DNA of 64,000 bases from Pedobacter steynii (GTDB lineage Bacteria > Bacteroidota > Bacteroidia > Sphingobacteriales > Sphingobacteriaceae), in contig NZ_FNGY01000008.1 in NCBI RefSeq assembly GCF_900103665.1, forward strand, positions 124,001 through 188,000, given 5' to 3'. The notes below the pieces were generated by a model. The model had not been told where the DNA came from, did no database searches, and saw only the letters and a program-made list of their open reading frames with translations. This document shows positions 9,099-17,949 of the stretch, piece after piece (position 1 is the first letter of the stretch; each line of letters starts with the position of its first letter). The position numbers and the translations under genes were made by a program.

Positions 9099-11780
9099 TT
9101 AATTAATTTCTATTTTCTGCTCAGGTACGTTCCAGCCATAAACTTCAAGAGCTTTCTTTAGGCCGGACTCATCTGTATATTCAATTGTTATTTTCTTCGT
9201 TTCCCCGGGTAAAACACTTACGTAATTGTCGTCAAAGAAAGCCGGTAGAATTCGCTTGCCTGTTTCCCTGTTAATCAAGGCAATACGGTTGAAAAACGCT
9301 ACAGGATTTCCAGGAGCATTGCTAAGGCTGACCACTATTTTACCTTTGGAAATGACCGTTGCTTTCACTTCCAAAGCCGCATTTTTCATCTGTTGTAAAC
9401 CACTGTAGTTTCCATCTTTTGCCGGAAGCCAATAGATGTTTTCACTAAGAATGGCCTTCTGACCATCCAAAATACGCAACAAAACAAATACCTCCTCCTT
9501 TTTATCCAGCTTTTTTAGGAACTGATCCATTTTGAACAGTTTTCTTACCGAAGATGCGCCCACCTCATTAAAGGCCTGGCTATAAAAATAATTCTTCCCT
9601 TCCATGTCGTACACACTGGCCTGCACCATCAAATTACGACGGGTGCTAAAACCATTGTTAACCACACTGACCATGCTGTCTAAAGGGTTCATCATAACGT
9701 GTAAAGGTGCTGCTCCTTTTCTTAAACCATATAAACAGGCATTTACATCGAGGTAATAATCGTACATCTGCCCACGAAGTGCAGTCCATGGATTTTGCGT
9801 TTTCCAAATGATGGAGCCTGTATACCAGTCCCACATATGTGAAGAATAACCTTCCATTAAGGCCCTGTATTGATCATAATTTACCAATTGCGCTTTCATC
9901 GCAAAATCCCTGGCATTTTTAGGTTTTCCGTAAGGATCAATATGTTCATCATATCCAATATATCGGTGGTAATTCCAAACAGAATCGACTTTGCCTTTAA
10001 ACTGTGGGGCCGTCATATTTTCTTCAGGAATGAACCGCTGAAGGGAAACATAATCTCCAACACCTACGGAGCCCACTTCTGAATTATAGGGAAAGGTCCT
10101 GTTTCCCCAGAAACTCTTTGGATCCTGAATGCCGTAAGGACCGTCTCCATTTCCTCCAAGGTCGTTGAACGACATTTCGTCGCTGTTGGAAAAATCAAAA
10201 AACTTCCGTGTACCATCCAGTCTGGGCAGGATCTCATCTCTTAATGGAAGCAGAATGTCATCCGGAGGTGTAATCTCATTCCCTCCACACCAAAATGCCA
10301 GTGAAGGATGGTTTCTGATCATCTTTATTTGATCTTCGGCGGCTGTGAGCACGAGATTATGGTTATCCGGATAGTTTCTTCTTGTCCACTGATCGTCTTT
10401 TTTCATCGGGTCTTCCCAGCGTCCGTTGCAATCTCCACTAAACCAGAAATCCTGAAATACCAGTAAACCATATTTATCGCAGGCATTGTAAAATTCCGGT
10501 CTTTCCGTAATCGCACCACCCCATATCCTGATCAGGTTCAGGTTCATGTCTTTATGATAACGGATCTCTGCATCGTAACGCGCATCGCTGAAGCGAAGCA
10601 TGGCATCCGAAATGATCCAGTTTCCACCTTTGATAAAAACCTTTTGTCCGTTAACATAGGCGCCCATGCTTCGGGTATGCTCATTCCAGATGTTATCAAT
10701 CTGTCGTACGCCGACATTGACCTTTTCTTCATCCAGCAATTCGCTCGAATTCGATACAAAGCTCAGTTTAAGTGAATATAGATCTTGTTTTCCATACCCG
10801 TTTGGCCACCATAGCTTTGGATTTTGCAATGTAAAATCTGGTAAGGATACTGTTGTTGTCTGATTGGGTACCAATGTCGCTGCTTTACGAATCAGCTGAC
10901 CGGCTAGCTTATATTGCAAAAAGCCATGCACAGCCTTTGATGTTGGATTTTCCAGCTCTGCAGAAACCTTAATCACTGCTGGTTGTTGCGGTCCTTCAGG
11001 AAGACGTTTTCCAGGCACAAGCGTGATGATGTGCGGATTTTTCAGGTTTACCATCCTGGTCTTTTCGATGGTTACTTTATCCCAGATCCCGGTGTTCCGG
11101 TCCCGGATTGGCTGGATCCAATCCCATCCTGCAGTATATTGCGTGGTCAATCCACGGGCAATTGTTCCATCTCCCCCTTGGCCGCCATTAGGTGCCCCAG
11201 GGAAATCCGGTGGATATACGATGACTGCCAAGCGGTTTTTTCCATTTGCAGCCAACAAACCTGTAATGTTATAATGGTGGCGCAAATGCATTCCCTCCAG
11301 TTTTTCCTTATTTATTTTTTTACCGTTCAGGAATAACTCGGCCTTATAGTTTATACCTCTGAATTCCAGCCAGACCTGTTCGTTGCCAATGGCTTTTTCC
11401 TCAAAATCCTTGACGAACCAATAGGTATAATGATCATTTCCGGTATGGTAAACATCCGGAATTTTTGTATTGTTCATTCCATAAAAAGGATCAGGAATTT
11501 TGCTGTTGTTGACTAAGGTGGTCAATATCGTACCTGGAACGGTAGCGGGCATCCAGTTTTTAACAGAAAAATCTGCACGGGACAGTTCTGCTCCACTCCT
11601 GCTGACTTCTTTTACATTTTTGCATAACCAGCCACTATTTAACTCATATCGTTGTTTTGAGGGGCCGGAAAGCGCAACAACGCGCTCAGTTTTATGGGTT
11701 TGACCAAAAGCCTGGGCTATGGTGAGACACCACAGTATAATAAGACCTAAAAATGCGGTACAGCGGTTGAATTGCATCAT
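9099..11780 (-). CDS. Secreted glycoside hydrolase family 2 protein (beta-mannosidase/exo-beta-glucosaminidase-like)
   Basis: This 893-residue protein has a signal peptide (cleavage near AQAFGQ). A sugar-binding jelly-roll domain (about 45-220), an Ig-like domain (about 240-360) and a TIM barrel (about 370-680) follow, with C-terminal beta domains. WCGGNEI carries the Asn-Glu pair of GH2, with Glu as acid/base. The later stretch TQNPWTALRGQMYDYYLD followed by NACLYGLRKGAAPLHV is typical of the exo-glucosaminidase/mannosidase branch rather than beta-galactosidases. It likely trims beta-linked sugars in the periplasm; the exact sugar is unknown. It precedes rpiA by 2 bp. An AAACGTTT site lies just upstream of the start. 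Confidence 0.85.
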   Translation of the reverse strand: MMQFNRCTAFLGLIILWCLTIAQAFGQTHKTERVVALSGPSKQRYELNSGWLCKNVKEVSRSGAELSRADFSVKNWMPATVPGTILTTLVNNSKIPDPFYGMNNTKIPDVYHTGNDHYTYWFVKDFEEKAIGNEQVWLEFRGINYKAELFLNGKKINKEKLEGMHLRHHYNITGLLAANGKNRLAVIVYPPDFPGAPNGGQGGDGTIARGLTTQYTAGWDWIQPIRDRNTGIWDKVTIEKTRMVNLKNPHIITLVPGKRLPEGPQQPAVIKVSAELENPTSKAVHGFLQYKLAGQLIRKAATLVPNQTTTVSLPDFTLQNPKLWWPNGYGKQDLYSLKLSFVSNSSELLDEEKVNVGVRQIDNIWNEHTRSMGAYVNGQKVFIKGGNWIISDAMLRFSDARYDAEIRYHKDMNLNLIRIWGGAITERPEFYNACDKYGLLVFQDFWFSGDCNGRWEDPMKKDDQWTRRNYPDNHNLVLTAAEDQIKMIRNHPSLAFWCGGNEITPPDDILLPLRDEILPRLDGTRKFFDFSNSDEMSFNDLGGNGDGPYGIQDPKSFWGNRTFPYNSEVGSVGVGDYVSLQRFIPEENMTAPQFKGKVDSVWNYHRYIGYDEHIDPYGKPKNARDFAMKAQLVNYDQYRALMEGYSSHMWDWYTGSIIWKTQNPWTALRGQMYDYYLDVNACLYGLRKGAAPLHVMMNPLDSMVSVVNNGFSTRRNLMVQASVYDMEGKNYFYSQAFNEVGASSVRKLFKMDQFLKKLDKKEEVFVLLRILDGQKAILSENIYWLPAKDGNYSGLQQMKNAALEVKATVISKGKIVVSLSNAPGNPVAFFNRIALINRETGKRILPAFFDDNYVSVLPGETKKITIEYTDESGLKKALEVYGWNVPEQKIEIN

Positions 11781-11806
11781 GAAATCAGCTAAGTTATGTA
11801 GTGCTA

Positions 11807-11814
11807 AAACGTTT
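11807..11814. promoter_or_regulatory. AAACGTTT palindrome upstream of the GH2 gene
   Basis: This 8-bp palindrome lies about 27 bp before the GH2 start codon. It shares the core of the AAAACGTTTT site at 7823 and the CAAACGTTTG sites near 50.7 and 51.0 kb. A LacI/GalR-type regulator could bind here; this is inference from the motif. Confidence 0.35.
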
Positions 11815-11877
11815 CAATAGAATGCAATCAAGATATAAATATTTTAAGTACGAACAAAAAATATTTATATCCGGAGG

Positions 11878-13026
11878 TTAAAACTCTTCCAGTTTGCTTT
11901 TTAGCTCCTGAACTTTATCCAGTCTGTTTTTTCGGGTATAAATGTCAATCAGCAACTGAACGGTGGATTTGTCGTTCTGATTGATTTCGTGAGCTTGTAA
12001 CAACGCTACTTCCGCTCTGTTAATATAGGAACTAAATGTTGGCGCTCCTTCAGTTTTCTTCGATTTCAGGGCCTCGTTGGCTGAGTTAACATAGGCAAGT
12101 CCCAGCTGATAAAGTGCGTCAAAATAATTTTCGTCTATTTTTAGTGCTTTCTTATAGGCAAGCTCTGCAGTACTGTTGTTCCCGTTATTCTGGTACAGGT
12201 ACCCATAAAGGAAATACAGCAATTTGTTATTTGTTTCGACTTTTAAAGTTGATTCTATCACCTTGATGGCTTCATTGTATTTTTCTGTATCCAATAGCAA
12301 ATTGATGTAGTCATTGGTCAGAAATACATGGTAAGGGTTAGCTTTAATCCCGTCTTCCAGGGTTTTTACGGCCAGCTCATGCTCAAATTTTGAAATATAG
12401 ATCCCAGTCAGTTTTTGAAATACAACCGGATTTTTGATGCCATTGTCTTTTGCTCTTTTAAAATAGGCCAAAGCGTTATCAAAAGATTGAATATTTTGGG
12501 CAGCCAGTCCGGTGTTGATCGCCAGTGTGGTGTCCTTTGGAAAAAAATCGCTGACTTCCTTTAGCAGTTCATAAGCGGTTAAGAAATCGTTATTGGCATA
12601 AGCGACATTCCCTTTCTCCTGCTTTTTGATGTTAACATTGTAAACTGAAGCTGATATCAACTGGGAATTTGCCTGAAATTTATCCAGTCTTTTTGCCGAG
12701 TCTATGGCTTCAATGGCCAGGTTATAATACCTGTCAGCATTAGGCACATCTGTATCTATGATTGCCACGTAAGAGCTGAGGTAAGATTTAATAGCCCATG
12801 TTTCCGGCCATTTCTTGGTTTTCTTATCATTCTGAGCGGACTCTGCAGCTTTAATTCCTTCTCCTAATATACTTAACTGCTTTTTTGCATCCTCCTTATT
12901 ACCGATCGCTATTTGCAGTTTACCTACGCTGTTTCTGGCGATCTGCAATTGACTTGTCTGTGAAAAAACAGGGTTGGCACTCCATAAAAACAGAAATGCA
13001 GCATTAAATAAATATATCTTCCTCAT
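11878..13026 (-). CDS. Secreted tetratricopeptide-repeat protein
   Basis: This 382-residue protein has a signal peptide ending near PVFSQ and then helical TPR-type repeats. Examples are AYKKALKIDENYFDALYQLG and the AYFKRAKDNGIK region. TPR proteins act as protein-interaction scaffolds; no partner can be named. It is a diverged paralogue of the next upstream gene (13110-14198), with the same opening order and the shared motif KKWPETWA/KKMPEAWS near residue 70. A terminator separates the two. Cell location is probably periplasmic. Confidence 0.75.
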   Translation of the reverse strand: MRKIYLFNAAFLFLWSANPVFSQTSQLQIARNSVGKLQIAIGNKEDAKKQLSILGEGIKAAESAQNDKKTKKWPETWAIKSYLSSYVAIIDTDVPNADRYYNLAIEAIDSAKRLDKFQANSQLISASVYNVNIKKQEKGNVAYANNDFLTAYELLKEVSDFFPKDTTLAINTGLAAQNIQSFDNALAYFKRAKDNGIKNPVVFQKLTGIYISKFEHELAVKTLEDGIKANPYHVFLTNDYINLLLDTEKYNEAIKVIESTLKVETNNKLLYFLYGYLYQNNGNNSTAELAYKKALKIDENYFDALYQLGLAYVNSANEALKSKKTEGAPTFSSYINRAEVALLQAHEINQNDKSTVQLLIDIYTRKNRLDKVQELKSKLEEF

Positions 13027-13055
13027 ATAAAAACGTGTTCTGTCTACAAACTTAT

Positions 13056-13092
13056 AAAAAAAAAGGAGGGATAAAAATTACCCCTCCTTTTT
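13056..13092 (-). terminator. Rho-independent terminator after the upstream TPR gene
   Basis: A 10-bp perfect stem (AAAAGGAGGG at 13061-13070, CCCTCCTTTT at 13082-13091) leads into a T-rich tail on the minus strand. It lies downstream of 13110-14198 and upstream of the second TPR gene. Confidence 0.85.
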
Positions 13093-13109
13093 AATCACAA
13101 TTCGACCGG

Positions 13110-14198
13110 TTAAGGTTTAGCTGCTGCTTTTAATTCATCTAATTTTTTCTTGGTTGCCTCATAGTTCACTTTATCATCTTTAAATGCATAAATGATCTTT
13201 AGGTTTTCCAATGCATTTTCATTTTTTGGATCTAATGCCAAAGCTGCTTTATAGAATGGAACAGATTGGTCAATAAGGCCAGTCATTTTTGCACCAAGTG
13301 CATTGAATTCTTTAGTTTTTTTAGGATCTAAAGCATTTCTTTGCGTCTGTATTGCTAATGCTTGTTTGTAATAAGTATCACCCATCAAATACTGGTAAAT
13401 TGCATTCTTAGGATCTTTAGCGATCAGCTTATTTAACATCTCCTGAGATTTAGCGATGTCACCCGACTTAATATAAAGGTCAGTTTCCAAACCGATAAAA
13501 TAAGAATCATCAGGGAATTTGCTTCCTGCTTCTTTCAAAATTGCCAAACCTGCTACGCTGTCTTTCATTTTATCGAAAGTAACATTTACGATTTCAGAGT
13601 AAAGCACCTTTGAATCTTTGTAACCTAAGTCAATTGCTTTCTTGAAGTTTTTAACCACTTCAGGATAGTTTTGCAATTCCTTAGCCGTTACTCCTGCATT
13701 CACATACATGGAAGTATCCTGAGGATTTTTAGCTGTGATTTCATTAAAAGCATCTAAAGCAGAAGCGAAATCCTTTTTGTTAAAGGCAAAGATCGCTCTG
13801 TTTCTCAGGGCGTTGCTAACGTTTACTTCAGCTTGCTGAATGTTGTCTTTCTCCTCACCTTTAGTATCTACCGCTTTAGCCTGAACAATTGCTTCTTCCG
13901 CAATTTTCTGATTTGCTTTAGCATTATTGATATCTACAGAGTCTACCAATGCAATTCTGGACGCAAACAAAGCCCGGTAAGACCATGCTTCAGGCATTTT
14001 CTTAGATTTCTCATGGGCAATTGCCTTGTCTGTGTGCGCCAAGCCTGTATTGAGCGTTTTTAGGTTCTCCGCTAAAGTTTCTGATTTAGCAATCGCCAAA
14101 AGAGCCCATGCATTCTTCGCTTCATTTACTTCACTTTTTTGCGCATTTGCATAGGTGGCTACACCTACCAATAACATACTAAAAAGTACTTTTTTCAT
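13110..14198 (-). CDS. Secreted tetratricopeptide-repeat protein, paralogue of the next gene
   Basis: This 362-residue protein has a signal peptide (cleaved near ANAQ) and repeated helix pairs of the TPR type, such as ALDAFNEITAKNPQDTSMYV and the later FYKAALALDPKNENALEN. It is rich in Lys and Ala. It starts 23 bp after the gyrA stop, so it may be read through from gyrA, and it ends at a strong terminator. Function is unknown; TPR domains usually hold complexes together. The shared layout with 11878-13026 indicates an old tandem duplication. Confidence 0.75.
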   Translation of the reverse strand: MKKVLFSMLLVGVATYANAQKSEVNEAKNAWALLAIAKSETLAENLKTLNTGLAHTDKAIAHEKSKKMPEAWSYRALFASRIALVDSVDINNAKANQKIAEEAIVQAKAVDTKGEEKDNIQQAEVNVSNALRNRAIFAFNKKDFASALDAFNEITAKNPQDTSMYVNAGVTAKELQNYPEVVKNFKKAIDLGYKDSKVLYSEIVNVTFDKMKDSVAGLAILKEAGSKFPDDSYFIGLETDLYIKSGDIAKSQEMLNKLIAKDPKNAIYQYLMGDTYYKQALAIQTQRNALDPKKTKEFNALGAKMTGLIDQSVPFYKAALALDPKNENALENLKIIYAFKDDKVNYEATKKKLDELKAAAKP

Positions 14199-14221
14199 CT
14201 TGTTAATTTATGTTCAAAAAT

Positions 14222-16840
14222 TTATTTTTCTTCTTCTTCAGTGTCGTCGTCCTCTTCCTCAGCTTCTTCCTCTTCCTCCTCGATTTCTTCACCTTCTGCA
14301 ACAATTTCTTCTGCTGCAACAGCATCAGTAACGATTACGCTTTCACCATCCAGATCCAATTCCAACGCTTCTTCCACTTCTTCATCCTCATGCTCAATCT
14401 TAGCTACTGAAGCAATTTCATCGTTTCCTTTCAGGTTGATCAGACGAACACCCTGAGTTGCTCTTCCCATTACCCTCAGCTGACTTACAACGATCCGGAT
14501 CACGATACCTGATTTATTGATGATCATTAAATCATCTGCATCCGTTACGTTTTTGATGGCTACCAAAGCACCTGTTTTCTCAGTAACGCTAATGGTTTTA
14601 ACACCTTTACCACCTCTGTTAGTAACGCGGTAATCTTCGATATCAGTACGTTTACCGTAACCTTTTTCTGAAACTACCAATATCGTTACATTAGGATCAT
14701 CAACAGCAATCATGCCAACTACCTCATCCTGGTCGTGCGCAAGGGTAACTCCCCTAACACCTGTAGCCGTTCTGCCCATTGGTCTAACCTTCTCCTCATT
14801 GAAACGAATTGCCCTTCCTGAACGTAAAGCCATAACGATTTCACTTGAACCGGTCGTTAAACTCGCTTCTAATAACTGATCTCCTTCGTTGATGTTAATC
14901 GCATTGATACCATTTACACGAGGTCTTGAATACGCTTCTAAAGAGGTCTTTTTAATCGTTCCCTTTTTAGTACACATGATAATGTAATTGTTTTCCAGGT
15001 ACTCCTGGTCTTTCAAGTTCTTTACCTTAATGTATGCTTTGATTTTCTCTTCCTTAGGAATGTTGATGATGTTCTGGATTGCTCTACCTTTACTCAACCT
15101 TGATCCTTCAGGGATTTCATAAACCCTTAACCAGAAACAACGTCCTGATTCTGTAAAGAACAACATGTAATTGTGGTTAGAAGCCACCAGTAAATGCTCG
15201 ATGAAATCTTCATTTCTCGAATCACTTCCTTTGGAACCTTTACCACCTCTACCCTGAGTACGGTATTCTGTAGCCGGAGTACGTTTAATATAACCTTCAT
15301 GAGAGATCGTGATCACTACGTCTTCATCTTCGATAAAGTCTTCCATGCTCATGTCTTCTGCAGAATGTACGATCTGAGTTCTACGCTCATCTCCGTATTT
15401 CTCCATCATTTCAGCCAGCTCATCTTTAATGATTTGCATCCTTAATTCTTCTGAATCTAAGATAGACTGTAAATGTTCGATCAGTTTCATTAACTCATTG
15501 TATTCATCTTTGATCTTATCGCGTTCCAGTCCTGTTAACCTGCGTAAAGTCATGTCCAGGATGGCTCTGGCCTGAATATCACTCAAACCAAATTTCTCCA
15601 TTAATCCTGTTCTTGCCTCCTCAGGAGTATCAGAACTGCGGATTAATTTAATTACTTCATCTAAATGATCTAAAGCAATCAATAAACCTTCTAAGATGTG
15701 TGCCCTTTTATTCGCTTCCGCCAATTCAAACTTGGTTCTGCGGACCACTACATCATGCCTGTGGTCAACGAAGTGACGGATCAGGTCTTTTAAGTTTAAC
15801 ATCTGCGGCCTGCCGTTGACAAGCGCAATATTATTCACACTAAATGAGGTCTGTAAGGCTGTTTGCTTGAATAAGTTATTCAATACAATAGAAGCATTCG
15901 CATCACGTTTAATTTCGTAAACGATACGGATACCATCCTTATTAGACTCATCTTTAATGTTAGAAATTCCTTCCAGTTTTTTCTCACCTACCAATTCAGC
16001 GGTACGTTCGATCATCATCGCTTTATTTACCTGATAAGGTATTTCAGTAACGATAATGGTTTCGCGGTCTTTATTGGTTTCGATCTCTGCTTTTGCACGC
16101 ATTACGATACGGCCTCTACCCGTTTCAAAAGCTTCCTGAACTCCCGTATAACCATAAATGATGGCTCCTGTAGGGAAATCCGGCGCTTTGATGTGCTTCA
16201 TCAGTTCCGGTATCGTGATCTCATTGTTCTCAATATAAGCGATCGTTGCATTGATGGTTTCAGTGATGTTATGCGGTGGCATATTGGTTGCCATACCTAC
16301 TGCAATACCTGAAGATCCGTTGATCAGTAAGTTTGGAACTTTCGATGGAAGAACCGTTGGCTCCTGCAGGGAATCATCAAAGTTTAACTGGAAATCTACG
16401 GTATCCTTGTTGATGTCCGCAAGCATATCTTCTGCGATCTTCTGGAAACGGGCCTCCGTATAACGCATTGCTGCAGGAGAGTCACCATCGATCGATCCAA
16501 AGTTACCCTGTCCTTCTACCATCAGGTACCTTAAGCTCCATTCCTGAGCCATCCTTACCATGGTATTGTAAACAGAGGAGTCACCATGCGGGTGATACTT
16601 ACCCAATACCTCCCCTACAATACGGGCAGATTTTTTATAAGGTTTATTATTTGCAAGCCCCAGGTCAAGCATACCGTATAAAACACGGCGGTGCACTGGT
16701 TTTAATCCATCACGAACATCGGGTAAAGCCCTTGATACAATAACCGACATCGAATAATCGATGTAAGCAGACTTCATCTGCTCGTCAATATTGATTTTAA
16801 TTATTTTGTCGTTTTCTTGATTTTCTAAATCTTCTGCCAT
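14222..16840 (-). CDS. gyrA: DNA gyrase subunit A
   Basis: This 872-residue protein is the breakage-reunion subunit of gyrase, which introduces negative supercoils. The active-site Tyr127 lies in AAMRYTEARF, and the N-terminal SRALPDVRDGLKPVHRR is diagnostic. The C-terminal pinwheel domain carries GyrA-box-like stretches such as RGGKGVK. In the quinolone-resistance region the order is HGDSSVYNTM, so the position of E. coli Ser83 is Ser88 while that of Asp87 is Asn92 (codon AAT at 16565-16567). The C-terminus ends in a strongly acidic tail of about 25 residues. Its role as gyrase rather than topoisomerase IV subunit A is supported by length and box motifs. Confidence 0.95.
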   Translation of the reverse strand: MAEDLENQENDKIIKINIDEQMKSAYIDYSMSVIVSRALPDVRDGLKPVHRRVLYGMLDLGLANNKPYKKSARIVGEVLGKYHPHGDSSVYNTMVRMAQEWSLRYLMVEGQGNFGSIDGDSPAAMRYTEARFQKIAEDMLADINKDTVDFQLNFDDSLQEPTVLPSKVPNLLINGSSGIAVGMATNMPPHNITETINATIAYIENNEITIPELMKHIKAPDFPTGAIIYGYTGVQEAFETGRGRIVMRAKAEIETNKDRETIIVTEIPYQVNKAMMIERTAELVGEKKLEGISNIKDESNKDGIRIVYEIKRDANASIVLNNLFKQTALQTSFSVNNIALVNGRPQMLNLKDLIRHFVDHRHDVVVRRTKFELAEANKRAHILEGLLIALDHLDEVIKLIRSSDTPEEARTGLMEKFGLSDIQARAILDMTLRRLTGLERDKIKDEYNELMKLIEHLQSILDSEELRMQIIKDELAEMMEKYGDERRTQIVHSAEDMSMEDFIEDEDVVITISHEGYIKRTPATEYRTQGRGGKGSKGSDSRNEDFIEHLLVASNHNYMLFFTESGRCFWLRVYEIPEGSRLSKGRAIQNIINIPKEEKIKAYIKVKNLKDQEYLENNYIIMCTKKGTIKKTSLEAYSRPRVNGINAININEGDQLLEASLTTGSSEIVMALRSGRAIRFNEEKVRPMGRTATGVRGVTLAHDQDEVVGMIAVDDPNVTILVVSEKGYGKRTDIEDYRVTNRGGKGVKTISVTEKTGALVAIKNVTDADDLMIINKSGIVIRIVVSQLRVMGRATQGVRLINLKGNDEIASVAKIEHEDEEVEEALELDLDGESVIVTDAVAAEEIVAEGEEIEEEEEEAEEEDDDTEEEEK

Positions 16841-16899
16841 AAATAGTAATGTTCCCTAAGAACGATTTAAACGTGGTATTCTTATAACCTTGCGAATTT

Positions 16900-16927
16900 A
16901 ATAAAAAATGCGCCATTAAGGCGCATT
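16900..16927 (-). terminator. Rho-independent terminator after hemF
   Basis: An 8-bp perfect stem (AATGCGCC at 16907-16914, GGCGCATT at 16920-16927) with a 5-nt loop is followed on the minus strand by TTTTTTATT. It separates hemF from gyrA. Confidence 0.9.
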
Positions 16928-16971
16928 GTGGAAAAATTTTGTCGTATAAATTTCGGGTATAAAAAGGCGAA

Positions 16972-17868
16972 TCAGGCCCATTCAACGCCTTTTTTCAGCC
17001 TACTCAGGGTGTAAGCTTCAGGGCTGTCGGGAATTGGCTGATAATTATACACCCATTTCGCCATTGGAGGAAGACTCATCAGGATGGATTCTATCCTCCC
17101 GTTGGTTTCCAGGCCAAATTTTGTTCCTGCATCGTAGACCAGATTAAACTCCGCGTACCTCGATCTTCTCAAATATTGCCATTCCTGTTCTTCCGGACTA
17201 AAGTCGGTATCTCTGTTTCTGTCGATCAGCTCGGTATAAGCTGGCAGGAAAGTATTTCCTACGGCCTCCGAGAATTCCAATAACCTGTCAAAATCCATCC
17301 CTGTATTTTCAGGCTTCAGTTTATCATAAAAGATGCCACCTACACCTCTTGTTTCTTCTCTGTGTTTGATGAAGAAATAATCGTCCGCATGCGTTTTAAA
17401 CTTAGGATAAAAACCACTGTCAAATTCATCACAGGTTTGTTTCAGTAAGTGGTGGAAAAAACGTGCATCCGTATCAATCACATAATGTGGCGTCAGGTCT
17501 ATGCCTCCGCCAAACCACCTCGTCTGATCATCCATCTCAAAATAGCGGATATTCATATGTATGATGGGCACAAAAGGATTATTTGGATGCATGACAATAG
17601 ATACGCCTGTAGCGAAGAAATCATCACTCTCGATCTTAAAAGCCTTTTTAATGGCATCCGGTAATTTGCCATGTACCGCGGAAAAATTCACGCCGCCTTT
17701 TTCAATTACATTTCCATTCTGCAGAATCCTGGTTCTGCCACCGCCACCGCCGTCACGGCTCCATAGTTCTTCTTCGAAACGTCCTTTTCCGTCGGCCTGT
17801 TCCAGACCCTCGCAAATCGTATCCTGAATTTTCTGGTAAGCGGCAACTACTTTATCTTTAAACCCCAT
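16972..17868 (-). CDS. hemF: Oxygen-dependent coproporphyrinogen III oxidase
   Basis: This 298-residue cytoplasmic enzyme decarboxylates coproporphyrinogen III to protoporphyrinogen IX with O2 in heme synthesis. The conserved blocks are visible: GGGGGRTRIL, NPFVPIIHMNIRYFE, WFGGGIDLTPHY, RGVGGIFYD, and the C-terminal RRSRYAEFNLVYDAGTKFGL. Length is typical. Its presence points to an aerobic lifestyle. No other heme genes are adjacent. A small inverted repeat (ATCTCAA/TTGAGAT, 17916-17932) lies between it and the upstream MFS gene. Confidence 0.96.
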   Translation of the reverse strand: MGFKDKVVAAYQKIQDTICEGLEQADGKGRFEEELWSRDGGGGGRTRILQNGNVIEKGGVNFSAVHGKLPDAIKKAFKIESDDFFATGVSIVMHPNNPFVPIIHMNIRYFEMDDQTRWFGGGIDLTPHYVIDTDARFFHHLLKQTCDEFDSGFYPKFKTHADDYFFIKHREETRGVGGIFYDKLKPENTGMDFDRLLEFSEAVGNTFLPAYTELIDRNRDTDFSPEEQEWQYLRRSRYAEFNLVYDAGTKFGLETNGRIESILMSLPPMAKWVYNYQPIPDSPEAYTLSRLKKGVEWA

Positions 17869-17949
17869 TTTCTTTAAAACTTAAGCTCAAAGTTAACCTT
17901 TAAAAAAGCGCCTCCATCTCAAAAGTTGAGATAGTACATTTTTTTGACA

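Noticed and set aside
14241..14456. A Ser-rich plus-strand reading frame opposite the gyrA 3' end
   Set aside because: It is the antisense of the Glu/Asp-rich GyrA tail; the Ser repeats follow from the complementary codons.
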